From an uncultured Lachnospiraceae bacterium (lineage in GTDB: Bacteria; Bacillota; Clostridia; Lachnospirales; Lachnospiraceae), in assembly GCA_949840915.1 (NCBI GenBank), contig CATKXY010000002.1, forward strand, positions 1 to 64,000: a stretch of DNA of 64,000 nucleotides, in the 5' to 3' direction. The position numbers were made by a program, and so were the translations under genes. The first letter of the stretch is position 1; each line of letters begins with the position of its first letter. Positions 35,737 through 43,854 of this stretch are shown in pieces. The notes beneath the pieces were generated by a model. It did not search any database and had not been told where the DNA came from. It saw only the letters and a list, made by a program, of their open reading frames with translations.

Positions 35737-36801
35737 ATGAAAGTTGGCAGAGTGACGGAAAACGCTATGAAGCGTTCCATACTGCGGCAGATAAAGACAA
35801 GACGGGACGAGGTGATCGTCGGCGCAGGTCTGGGGGAGGACTGCGCCATTTTTTCGTTTCGGAACCGGATGTCTGCGCAGGTAAATCCGGACGAACAGGC
35901 CTCAGTCATGTTATCCTGTGTGCAGGAGGGCGTGTTCCCTGTGGATTATCTGGTTCAGAGCTGTGCCAACATTCTGGTTTCCCGGGGCGGGGAGCCTGTG
36001 GCGGCGGCGTTTAGTATTCTGCTTCCGCTAAACGCGGAGGAGGAAACACTCCGGCATATTATGTCCGGGGCGGAGACAGCCTGTGCGGGTCTGGGTATGG
36101 AGATCGCCCGTGCTCAGGGCATGGTTACCGCTGCGGTAAAGGAGCCGTTTGTGACAGTGACAGCCTATGGAATGAGGGCTTCCGGGGTACAGAATGACTC
36201 GGCCGGGGCGGCATATCATACGGTCAAGGCGGCCCGCCCGGGGCAGGATATTGTGTTGAGCAAATGGATCGGACTGGAAGGTACGGCGATTCTGGCAAAG
36301 CGCTGCGGCGGGAGTCTCCGCAGGCGCTATCCCGCATGGCTGCCGGAGACAGCGGCCGGATTCGACCGATATCTGTCCACGATACCGGAGGCTGCAGTTG
36401 CGGTGCAGTCCAGCGTGTGCGTCCTGCAGAATGTCTCTGAGGGAGGAATCATGGCCGCTCTCTGGGAGCTGGCGGAAGGCGCAGGCGTTGGACTGACCAT
36501 AGATTTAAAGAAGCTGCCCGTCAGGCAGGAGACGGTGGAGGTGTGCAATCACTGCAATATCAATCCGTATGAGCTTTTGTCGGGAGGATGCCTGCTGATG
36601 ACATGCGCAGACGGGCCCGGATTGGTGCGGGCTTTGGAAGAGGCAGAAATACCCGCGGCGATGATAGGAAAGGTGACGGACAGCAAGGACAGACTGATTC
36701 TCAATGAGGACGAGGTACGCTATCTGGATCGTCCTCATGCGGACAGTATCTACCAGGAAATTAATTGTGAAACACCCGGGACGGGTGATATGGAGGATTG
36801 A
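35737..36801 (+). CDS. HypE/AIR-synthase-family protein, not a typical HypE
   Basis: A 354-residue protein of the AIR synthase/HypE/selenophosphate synthetase fold: the ATP-binding N-terminal half has GLGEDCAIF and the SEGGIMAALWELA loop is in the C-terminal half. HypE proteins dehydrate a C-terminal thiocarbamoyl cysteine to make the cyanide ligand of NiFe hydrogenase. This protein lacks a terminal PRIC-type cysteine and ends GTGDMED, and no other hyp genes are near. It may therefore use the fold for another phosphate transfer. Its stop lies one base before the Lrp gene, so it is co-transcribed with it and an aminotransferase. Interior CNHCN cysteines are of unknown meaning. Confidence 0.72.
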   Translation: MKVGRVTENAMKRSILRQIKTRRDEVIVGAGLGEDCAIFSFRNRMSAQVNPDEQASVMLSCVQEGVFPVDYLVQSCANILVSRGGEPVAAAFSILLPLNAEEETLRHIMSGAETACAGLGMEIARAQGMVTAAVKEPFVTVTAYGMRASGVQNDSAGAAYHTVKAARPGQDIVLSKWIGLEGTAILAKRCGGSLRRRYPAWLPETAAGFDRYLSTIPEAAVAVQSSVCVLQNVSEGGIMAALWELAEGAGVGLTIDLKKLPVRQETVEVCNHCNINPYELLSGGCLLMTCADGPGLVRALEEAEIPAAMIGKVTDSKDRLILNEDEVRYLDRPHADSIYQEINCETPGTGDMED

Positions 36802-36802
36802 C

Positions 36803-37285
36803 ATGAGAGAAGAATTATTGGCAGTTATCGAAAAGAACAGCCGTATTGATCTGAAGGAACTGGCGGTGATCCTGGGTGTGCAGGAGATTGATGTGGTGAA
36901 TGAGCTGCAGGCTCTGGAGGATGAGGGTGTAATCTGTGGTTACCATACTCTGGTCAATTGGGAGAAGACTTCTCTGGACAAAGTGACCGCGTTGATTGAG
37001 GTGCGTGTGACGCCACAGAGAGGACAGGGATTTGACAATGTTGCGGAGCGCATCTACAGATATCCCGAGGTGCGCAGCGTCTATCTGATATCCGGAGGAT
37101 TTGACCTGATGGTGATTCTGGAGGGGAAGACTCTGCGGGAGGTTTCTTCCTTTGTTTCGGATAAGCTGGCGCCGCTGGAGCAGGTGCTTTCCACAGCAAC
37201 GCATTTTATCTTGAAAAAATACAAAGACCACGGCACGATTTTCCTTCAGAAGCCGGAAGATGAAAGAGAGATGATTACGCCATGA
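36803..37285 (+). CDS. Lrp/AsnC-family transcriptional regulator
   Basis: A 160-residue Lrp-type regulator. The N-terminal helix-turn-helix (IDLKELAVILGVQEIDVVNELQALEDEGVICGYHTLVNW) is followed by an RAM/AsnC sensing domain (LIEVRVTPQRG, VRSVYLISGGFDLMVIL). It starts one base after the preceding stop, and its stop overlaps the aminotransferase start (ATGA). It most probably senses an amino acid and controls this operon, including the aminotransferase. ATG 36803 has GGAGG before it. Confidence 0.88.
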   Translation: MREELLAVIEKNSRIDLKELAVILGVQEIDVVNELQALEDEGVICGYHTLVNWEKTSLDKVTALIEVRVTPQRGQGFDNVAERIYRYPEVRSVYLISGGFDLMVILEGKTLREVSSFVSDKLAPLEQVLSTATHFILKKYKDHGTIFLQKPEDEREMITP

Positions 37286-38454
37286 GAAATCCTTTAGCAG
37301 ATAAAGTAGTAGAGATTAAGCCTTCGGGCATCAGAAAATTTTTTGATATCGTCAGCGAGATGAAGGACGCTATCTCGCTGGGTGTGGGCGAGCCTGACTT
37401 TGACACTCCTTGGCATATCCGGGACGAGGGTATCTATTCCTTGGAGAGGGGACGCACCTTCTATACTTCCAACGCGGGTCTGAAGGAGCTGCGCCAGGAG
37501 ATTTGTGCTTACATGAAGCGCAAGAATCATATTGAGTATGATTGGGCCAAGGAGGTGCTGATCACTGTGGGCGGTTCCGAGGCCATCGACATGGGGCTTC
37601 GCGCAATGATCAATCCCGGTGAGGAGGTTCTGATTCCTCAGCCCAGTTATGTGTCCTATGAGCCGTGTGCCATTCTCGCGGGAGCAAAGCCCGTGATCAT
37701 CGATCTCAAGGCGGAAAACGAATTCCGGCTCACAGCGCAGGAGCTGGAGGACGCCATCACAGACAAGACCAAGGTATTGATTCTGCCCTTTCCTAACAAT
37801 CCCACCGGAGCCATCATGGAGCGGGAGGATCTGGAAGCCATTGCCGAGGTTATCTTGAAACATGACATATTTGTCATGTCGGATGAGATCTATGCTGAGT
37901 TATCTTATAAGGAAAAGCATGTTTCTATTGCCAGTCTTCCCGGTATGCAGGAGAGGACTGTCCTGATCAACGGATTTTCCAAGGCCTATGCGATGACGGG
38001 CTGGAGACTGGGCTATGCCTGCGGGCCTGCCGATATCATCGGGCAGATGACCAAGATCCATCAGTTCGCCATCATGTGCGCTCCCACCACCAGTCAGTAT
38101 GCCGCAGTGGAGGCGTTAAAAAACGGTGATCCGGATATCGAGGAGATGCGCGTGGCTTACAATCAGCGCAGACGCTATCTCATGAATGCGTTTCGGGAGA
38201 TGGGCCTTGAGTGCTTTGAGCCCTATGGAGCATTTTATGTATTTCCTTATATCGGAGAATTCGGTATGACCAGCGAGGAGTTTGCACAGCGATTCCTGGA
38301 AGAGGAGCGGGTGGCCGTGGTTCCCGGAACTGCATTCGGCAACAGCGGAGAGGGCTTTGTGAGAATTTCTTACGCGTATTCTCTGGAAAATCTGAAGGTG
38401 GCTATCGGCAGACTGGAGCGCTTTGTAAATAAGCTGAGGGCTCAAAAGGGTTAA
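37282..38454 (+). CDS. Pyridoxal-phosphate aminotransferase, class I/II
   Basis: A 390-residue aspartate/aromatic-aminotransferase-fold enzyme. The PLP lysine is K234 in INGFSKAYAMTGWRLGY, and FPNNPTG and DEIYAELSY are the expected cofactor motifs. The substrate probably includes an amino acid sensed by the adjoining Lrp regulator. It could be an aspartate, aromatic or branched-chain aminotransferase; sequence alone does not decide. It overlaps the Lrp gene by four bases. Confidence 0.9.
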   Translation: MRNPLADKVVEIKPSGIRKFFDIVSEMKDAISLGVGEPDFDTPWHIRDEGIYSLERGRTFYTSNAGLKELRQEICAYMKRKNHIEYDWAKEVLITVGGSEAIDMGLRAMINPGEEVLIPQPSYVSYEPCAILAGAKPVIIDLKAENEFRLTAQELEDAITDKTKVLILPFPNNPTGAIMEREDLEAIAEVILKHDIFVMSDEIYAELSYKEKHVSIASLPGMQERTVLINGFSKAYAMTGWRLGYACGPADIIGQMTKIHQFAIMCAPTTSQYAAVEALKNGDPDIEEMRVAYNQRRRYLMNAFREMGLECFEPYGAFYVFPYIGEFGMTSEEFAQRFLEEERVAVVPGTAFGNSGEGFVRISYAYSLENLKVAIGRLERFVNKLRAQKG

Positions 38455-38460
38455 GAATTT

Positions 38461-38964
38461 ATGCATATCGTGTTACATCAGCCGGAGATTCCGGCAAATA
38501 CCGGAAATATCGGGCGGACTTGTGTCGCGACTGGCACAAGTCTGCATTTGATTGAGCCGCTGGGGTTTCGTCTGAATGAAAAGGAGATCCGGCGGGCGGG
38601 CATGGACTACTGGGAAAAGCTTTCCGTGAACCGCTATATGAATTATGCGGAATTTCTGCAGGAATACGAGAGACATCCGGGAGCCAGACTGTGGATGGCT
38701 ACCACAAAGGCGAAGCGCGCATACACGGAAGCGGCATTCGGGCCGGACGATTTTTTAATGTTCGGCAGGGAGAGTGCCGGGATTCCCGAGGAGCTTCTGG
38801 TAGAGCACCGGGAAACTTGTATCCGCATTCCCATGCTCTCGCAGATCCGCTCTCTGAATCTGTCCAATTCCGTGGCAGTCATACTTTATGAGGCCCTGCG
38901 TCAGAACGGGTTTGAAAGTATGCAGCGGGAGGGAGAGCTTCACAGGCTGCAATGGAGGGAATGA
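38461..38964 (+). CDS. trmL: tRNA (cytidine/uridine-2'-O-)-methyltransferase TrmL
   Basis: A 167-residue SPOUT methyltransferase that 2'-O-methylates the wobble base 34 of leucine tRNAs. The family motifs are NTGNIGRTC (about residues 14-22), FGRESAGIPEELL and the knot motif RSLNLSNSVAVILYEALRQ (about 125-143). It begins six bases after the aminotransferase stop, in the same operon. The length matches the 150-170 residues of TrmL. Confidence 0.93.
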   Translation: MHIVLHQPEIPANTGNIGRTCVATGTSLHLIEPLGFRLNEKEIRRAGMDYWEKLSVNRYMNYAEFLQEYERHPGARLWMATTKAKRAYTEAAFGPDDFLMFGRESAGIPEELLVEHRETCIRIPMLSQIRSLNLSNSVAVILYEALRQNGFESMQREGELHRLQWRE

Positions 38965-39000
38965 CCGGGAACGTCGGCCCAGGATGGGAATGGTGGCAAA

Positions 39001-39594
39001 ATGTCTTTGTATATATGGGATTTACTGCATATTATGATATGGTTTCTGCCGCTCTACTGCGTAGGAAGAGTGTTCTGGGTATGGACGCGCGGGTCAGAAA
39101 AAAATCCGGTCAGGGAGTTTGTGCTGGCTGTCTTCTTATTGTTTATGTTCGGGCTTTTGAACCTTACCTTCCAGAACGGACTGGAGCCGTGGAGAGCCGC
39201 AAATCCTGCACATGCATGGATCCGCTGGAAACAGAGGCTGGGCGTTAATCTGACTCCCTTCCGCACCATCAGAAATTATCTGAAATACGGGGGCAGCGCC
39301 GATGCGATCTGGGTAAACATAGCGGGCAACATTGTGATGTTTGTACCCTGGGGATTTGGTCTGCCATTACTCTGGAGACGATATCAGTCTTTTTTCAAAG
39401 TGATGCTGATGTGTCTGGCGCTGCCCTTTTTCATCGAATTTTGCCAGCTTTTTATCGGCCGCTCCGTTGACATTGATGATATTATTCTGAATTTTACCGG
39501 AGGTATGCTGGGCGGACTGCTGTATTTGCCGGCGGTCATGTTTGTTCCCGGACTCAAGCGCCTTGCCATTGGAAAACGGGATCAGATTAAATAA
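39001..39594 (+). CDS. VanZ-family membrane protein
   Basis: A 197-residue membrane protein with about four to five helices. The VanZ pattern is present: LNLTFQNGL in the first part, NIVMFVPWGFGLPLLW, and FFIEFCQLFIGRSVDIDDIILNFTGGMLGGLLYL. VanZ proteins raise teicoplanin resistance in some species but are common in envelope operons. The ATG 39001 has only a poor ribosome site (GGAATGGTGG), so translation may be coupled to the preceding gene. It follows trmL by 36 bases. Confidence 0.85.
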   Translation: MSLYIWDLLHIMIWFLPLYCVGRVFWVWTRGSEKNPVREFVLAVFLLFMFGLLNLTFQNGLEPWRAANPAHAWIRWKQRLGVNLTPFRTIRNYLKYGGSADAIWVNIAGNIVMFVPWGFGLPLLWRRYQSFFKVMLMCLALPFFIEFCQLFIGRSVDIDDIILNFTGGMLGGLLYLPAVMFVPGLKRLAIGKRDQIK

Positions 39595-39650
39595 GATCAT
39601 ACAATGAATTTGAATTATAACATGAAATAGAAAGAGGAATCACAGCAAGT

Positions 39651-40169
39651 ATGGCAGAAGGACAGGTTCATGAGACAGCTTATATAGCGCCCGGAGCAGT
39701 GGTGCTGGGCGATGTGACTCTGGGCGCGGATGTGGGTATCTGGTACAATGCCACCGTGCGCGGCGACAGAGGATCTGTGGTCATCGGCAGAGGCAGCAAT
39801 ATTCAAGACAATGCGGTGGTGCATCTGGACAGCGGACATCCTGTGTTCATAGGGGAAAATGTCACGGTAGGACATGGCGCCATCATTCACGGCTGCACCA
39901 TCGGGGACAATTCTCTGGTGGGCATGGGGGCCATCATTATGAACGGCGCGCATATCGGCAAAAACTGTATCGTGGGGGCCGGGGCGCTGGTGACGCAGGA
40001 CATGCAGGTGCCGGACAATTCACTGATTCTGGGGAGTCCCGCCAAGATCAGACGCAGTGTCACCGAGGAGGAGCTTGCAGGAAATCTTCGCAATGCGCAG
40101 TTGTATGTGGAGGAGGCAAGAGAGCAGTCCGCGGGGAACTGTTTACAAGACCTTGCAAAAAGCTTATAA
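39651..40169 (+). CDS. Gamma carbonic anhydrase-like hexapeptide-repeat protein
   Basis: A 172-residue left-handed beta-helix of [LIV]GxxxxI-type repeats (GVRGDRGSVVIG, GSNIQDNAVVHLDSGHPVFIG). The three zinc histidines expected of gamma carbonic anhydrases appear in VVHLD (about residue 63), VGHGAIIHGC (about 80 and 85). It may hydrate carbon dioxide or be a structural relative such as PaaY. It stands 56 bases after the VanZ gene and is followed by a GNAT-like gene. Confidence 0.88.
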   Translation: MAEGQVHETAYIAPGAVVLGDVTLGADVGIWYNATVRGDRGSVVIGRGSNIQDNAVVHLDSGHPVFIGENVTVGHGAIIHGCTIGDNSLVGMGAIIMNGAHIGKNCIVGAGALVTQDMQVPDNSLILGSPAKIRRSVTEEELAGNLRNAQLYVEEAREQSAGNCLQDLAKSL

Positions 40170-40224
40170 TACAGTTATTAGTGCAGTATTTCGGGCCGCC
40201 TGCGACGGGCAGAAAGGGATAAGC

Positions 40225-41283
40225 ATGAATTTGAGGGTTGTCATTTTTCAGGGGGAAGAAGCCTATATCAAAAAGTTTGTGGATTTCCCGGATCAGTTAT
40301 ATATAAAAAGAGAGCGTATGCGGGACAAACAGGCGGAGGCGGCTCTGCTGCGGGGCAGGCATTGCCTGAGCAGGACGGCGGAAGTGTGGGGCATCCTGGT
40401 GTTCAACAGGGAGAAGACAGTGGGCCGCTGTATGGCGAGTTTTTATGACGGCGACGATCACGGCTTTTTCGGCTTTTTTGAATGTATTGAGAACCAGGAG
40501 GTCTGTCACCGTCTGGTGGGGGCTGTGGGGAAGCTGGCAAAACAGCGCAGCAGAACCAGTCTGATCGGCCCGGTGGATGTATCCTTTTGGATGAATTATC
40601 GTCTGAAAATCGATCATTTCGGCAATCCCCACACCGCGGAGCCTTATAATAAAGAATATTATTTCAGGCTGCTGCAGGCCGAAGGATTCTCTGTTATGGA
40701 AGAATATATCTCTGATATCTATTCGGTGGCAGCCGTGAACGATAAATACAGTGAACGTCTGGAGAAACAGTTATCGGAGGGGTACGAGCTGCGCAGTCCC
40801 GCCAAGAGGGAGTATAAGAGCAGTCTGAAAGATATTTATCATCTGATGACGGAGATATGCAGAGATATTCCCATCTATAAGGACATTACGGAAAAGCAGT
40901 TTCTTGCGCTGTTTTCGGGCTGGAAGTCCATGCTGGACCTGAAACTTGTGAAGCTGGCGTATCGGGAAGGCCGTCTGGTGGGCTTTTGTGCGGCGATTCC
41001 AAATTACGGAAACCTGAAGACCGGCAGGCATACGCTTCCGGAGAGCTTCCGTATCTTGCTTAAACGCAGAAAGCCAAAGGAGTATATTTTGCTTTACATG
41101 GGATCGCTTAAAAAGCATTCTAAGGCGAATTTCATGCTTTCTACCAGCATTCAGAAAGAAATCAATGAACGGCAGGGCAGCTTAACGGGAGCCGTAGTAC
41201 CCAAAGACGAGGGTATGGAGAGTCCTTTTTCGGGTCTGGCTGAGAATACCTACCGCTATGTACTGTTAACCGCGCAGCTTTAA
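40225..41283 (+). CDS. GNAT-like acyltransferase, divergent
   Basis: A 352-residue protein with two GNAT-like segments. The second has VKLAYREGRLVGFCAAIPNYG and KEYILLYMGSLKKHSKANFMLS, typical of large GNAT-type proteins of unknown substrate that transfer acyl groups from CoA. The first segment (GPVDVSFWMNYRLKIDHF) is seen in similar proteins and may be a second fold or linker. ATG 40225 follows AGAAAGGGA; a longer frame from 40057 overlaps the preceding gene and is unlikely. No function can be stated. Confidence 0.7.
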   Translation: MNLRVVIFQGEEAYIKKFVDFPDQLYIKRERMRDKQAEAALLRGRHCLSRTAEVWGILVFNREKTVGRCMASFYDGDDHGFFGFFECIENQEVCHRLVGAVGKLAKQRSRTSLIGPVDVSFWMNYRLKIDHFGNPHTAEPYNKEYYFRLLQAEGFSVMEEYISDIYSVAAVNDKYSERLEKQLSEGYELRSPAKREYKSSLKDIYHLMTEICRDIPIYKDITEKQFLALFSGWKSMLDLKLVKLAYREGRLVGFCAAIPNYGNLKTGRHTLPESFRILLKRRKPKEYILLYMGSLKKHSKANFMLSTSIQKEINERQGSLTGAVVPKDEGMESPFSGLAENTYRYVLLTAQL

Positions 41284-41357
41284 ATTTGCATAAAAACCGC
41301 TTCTTTTGGAAAGCTTATGTATAAATCCAGGTGCATAAGCACGGAAAAGAGGCGGGC

Positions 41358-42758
41358 ATGGAACAGAATGTAAAGGGCGGCACGGATATACGTCCCTTTG
41401 GTATGAAAGACAAAATCGGCTATATGTTCGGCGATTTTGGAAACGATTTCAGTTTTATTTTTGCTAGCACCTATCTGATGGTATTTTATACGAAGGTGCT
41501 GGGTATCAGCGGAGCCGTGGTGGGGATGCTGTTTCTGGCAGCCCGGGTGGTGGACGCTTTCACGGATGTGACTATGGGACGTATTGTTGACAATATGAAG
41601 CCCGCCAGTGATGGACGTTTCCGCCCGTGGATCCGGCGCATGTGTGTACCCGTGGCCATTGCCAGTACGCTGATGTACGGTTTTTTTGTAAAAGACTGGC
41701 CGTATGCGGCAAAAATGATTTATGTGGTAATTACCTATCTTTTCTGGGGCAGCTTTTGTTATACTGCCATCAATATTCCCTATGGCTCCATGGCTTCGGT
41801 CATCAGTCCGGAGGCGGGGGATCGGGCTTCTTTGTCCACCTTTCGAAGCGTGGGCGCCAGTCTGGCAGGACTGGTTATAGGCACATTGGGACCCCTGTTG
41901 GTGTTCGGGGAGGATGAAGCGGGCAATCAGATCGTGTATCCCCTGCGTCTCACCACTATGGCGGCGGTCTGCGGCGTCTGTGCCATCATCTGTTATCTTC
42001 TCTGTTATAAACTGTGTGTGGAACGCGTGCATTTTGAAGCGAAGGAAAAGGGTCAGCGGGAATCTGCAGGAGAACTGTTTAAAAGTCTGCTGCGCAACAG
42101 GCCTTTGTTTGCACTGGTGGGAGCCGCACTGGTACTGCTGCTTGCAACTCTGATCGGACAGGCCATGAATAATTATCTGTTTCTGGATTATTTCCGAAAA
42201 GCAAAGGCTATTTCCGCGTTGAACTTTGTCAGTATAGGCGGTATGCTTGCTCTTGCGCCCTTTGTGTCCAGGATTGCGGTAAGGTTCGGTAAAAAGGAGG
42301 CAGGTGCTGCAGGTATGCTGCTGGCGGGTATTGTGTACCTGATCACTTTTTTTCTGCGCGTCCGTCATATTGCCGTATATATGGTCTTGTACTTTCTGGC
42401 GACATTGGGTGTGGGACTGTTTAATATGATCATCTGGGCTTATATTACAGATATCATCGACCATCAGGAGGTACAGACCGGAAAGCGGGAGGACGGAACC
42501 GTATACGCCATCTATTCTTTTGCCAGAAAGCTGGGACAGGCGCTGGCGGGCGGTGTGGGCGGCTTTACCCTGACTGCCATCGGTTATGCGTCCGAGGCAG
42601 CCTCGCAGACTGCGGAGGTGACCGAACGCATTTATACGGTGGCTACTCTGGTGCCGGGCATCTGTTATCTGATCGTATTTTTTATCATGCAGAAGTTCTA
42701 TCCTCTGACCAAACGGGTAGTGGAGGAAAATGCGGCCATCCTGCGGGAGCGGCACTGA
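41358..42758 (+). CDS. GPH-family sugar:cation symporter
   Basis: A 466-residue membrane protein with about 12 helices. The glycoside-pentoside-hexuronide family pattern is KIGYMFGDFGNDFSFIFASTYLMVFY at the start, DAFTDVTMGRIVDNM in the next loop and ITDIIDHQEVQTGKREDGTVYAIYSFARK later. It imports sugars such as glucuronides, melibiose or xylosides with a cation. ATG 41358 is near GGCGGGC with GAGG upstream; a GTG at 41331 is less likely. A GH2-like gene follows 22 bases later, which suggests a glycoside substrate. Confidence 0.88.
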   Translation: MEQNVKGGTDIRPFGMKDKIGYMFGDFGNDFSFIFASTYLMVFYTKVLGISGAVVGMLFLAARVVDAFTDVTMGRIVDNMKPASDGRFRPWIRRMCVPVAIASTLMYGFFVKDWPYAAKMIYVVITYLFWGSFCYTAINIPYGSMASVISPEAGDRASLSTFRSVGASLAGLVIGTLGPLLVFGEDEAGNQIVYPLRLTTMAAVCGVCAIICYLLCYKLCVERVHFEAKEKGQRESAGELFKSLLRNRPLFALVGAALVLLLATLIGQAMNNYLFLDYFRKAKAISALNFVSIGGMLALAPFVSRIAVRFGKKEAGAAGMLLAGIVYLITFFLRVRHIAVYMVLYFLATLGVGLFNMIIWAYITDIIDHQEVQTGKREDGTVYAIYSFARKLGQALAGGVGGFTLTAIGYASEAASQTAEVTERIYTVATLVPGICYLIVFFIMQKFYPLTKRVVEENAAILRERH

Positions 42759-42780
42759 TAAGCCGGGGAGTGGAAATGGG

Positions 42781-43701
42781 ATGCGGGCACAGAGCTATTA
42801 TTTAGAGGAATTTCAATTCAGAACCGAGACGGAAATTAAAAACGGCAGGGCGACTGTGGAGTTGTTCCTGTCGGATTTGTCTGACAAAAATGCGGACGGA
42901 TATCGAATCTGTCTGTGGGATGCCAAGGAAGAAATGGTTTTTTACGCACTTCATCCTGCCGGGGAAGAAGACCCCTGCATCCTGCAGCTACAGCATCCTC
43001 ATCTGTGGGAGACGGGAAATGATCCCTATTTATACCGTCTGGAAATATACGGCGCGGGCAGGGAACCGCTGGTTTGTATGCCCTTTCCCGTGCGGGAATT
43101 GACACAAGTGTCAGAAGGTGTCAGTCTGCTAAACGGCCGCCCATTCACGCCCAAACCGGTATTCTGCGAAAACGTGTGTGATTTGGGAGACAAAGAGGAA
43201 GCGCTTTTGGCTCAGCGGATTGACAGCAGATTGGTCCAATTGGCCAGAATGGGCGCAAACATGCTGTTTGTGGGAGGTATCGCGAGAGCGGACCGGGAAT
43301 TTCTGATGCTGCAAAATTGCTGCGACAGGTCGGGACTGCTGCTGGAAACAGACGACGGTAGTTCAGGCGACGGCATTTTTGCGGATCGGATTTTCGGAAA
43401 AACTCTTTTTCTGTCAAACGGGCGCCCCTCTGCCTCCTATTATCTCCAAAGAGCCCGCTGGAGCAGTTGTCCCTTTGTGTATATCCATGCCGGGAGTCTG
43501 CAGAGACAGTCTGACGGCTTATATCGAATCAATGTTTACAGCAATCAGCAGAGAGTTGCGCTCTTTGTCAATGGTGTCGTATTCGGATTTCTGAGCGACG
43601 GACCTGAGTTCGTATTTCAGGATATTCCGGCTAAGCACTTTCCGCTGCTGCTTTCGGCCGAGGCGGGCGGAAGCAGTATGTCTGTGACCTGTTACCGGTA
43701 G
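42781..43701 (+). CDS. GH2-like beta-sandwich protein without catalytic barrel
   Basis: A 306-residue protein that resembles the non-catalytic beta-sandwich parts of family 2 glycosidases: WETGNDPYLYRLEIYGAG is the usual strand before the barrel, and SEGVSLLNGRPFTPKP matches the start of the barrel. The rest of the barrel with acid/base glutamates is not present; instead a short segment joins to a last domain (YRINVYSNQQRVALFVNGV). It may be a degenerate or repurposed GH2 protein, perhaps a sugar-binding partner of the GPH symporter upstream. No signal peptide is seen, so it is cytoplasmic. No frameshift is seen, so it does not look broken. Confidence 0.5.
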   Translation: MRAQSYYLEEFQFRTETEIKNGRATVELFLSDLSDKNADGYRICLWDAKEEMVFYALHPAGEEDPCILQLQHPHLWETGNDPYLYRLEIYGAGREPLVCMPFPVRELTQVSEGVSLLNGRPFTPKPVFCENVCDLGDKEEALLAQRIDSRLVQLARMGANMLFVGGIARADREFLMLQNCCDRSGLLLETDDGSSGDGIFADRIFGKTLFLSNGRPSASYYLQRARWSSCPFVYIHAGSLQRQSDGLYRINVYSNQQRVALFVNGVVFGFLSDGPEFVFQDIPAKHFPLLLSAEAGGSSMSVTCYR

Positions 43702-43782
43702 AAATTCAACAGGGAAGATGCGCAAGAAAACAAGTGCTTTGAGCGCAGAATAGAAGTATGGACCGCAAAATAATTCAAAATA

Positions 43783-43811
43783 TTGACACAATCCCACTGG
43801 CTTGTTAGAAT
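43783..43811 (+). promoter_or_regulatory. Sigma-A promoter of the hybrid kinase gene
   Basis: TTGACA (43783-43788) and TAGAAT (43806-43811) are spaced exactly 17 bases, 43 bases before the start codon. Confidence 0.75.
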
Positions 43812-43854
43812 ACAATTATCACGCAAACAGTTGCAAGATTAGGGGGATAAAGGT

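Noticed and set aside
41280..42755. Long open frame of 491 codons on the minus strand opposite the GPH symporter
   Set aside because: It is the antisense shadow of a clear membrane protein, is rich in His, Gln and Arg, and has no family features.
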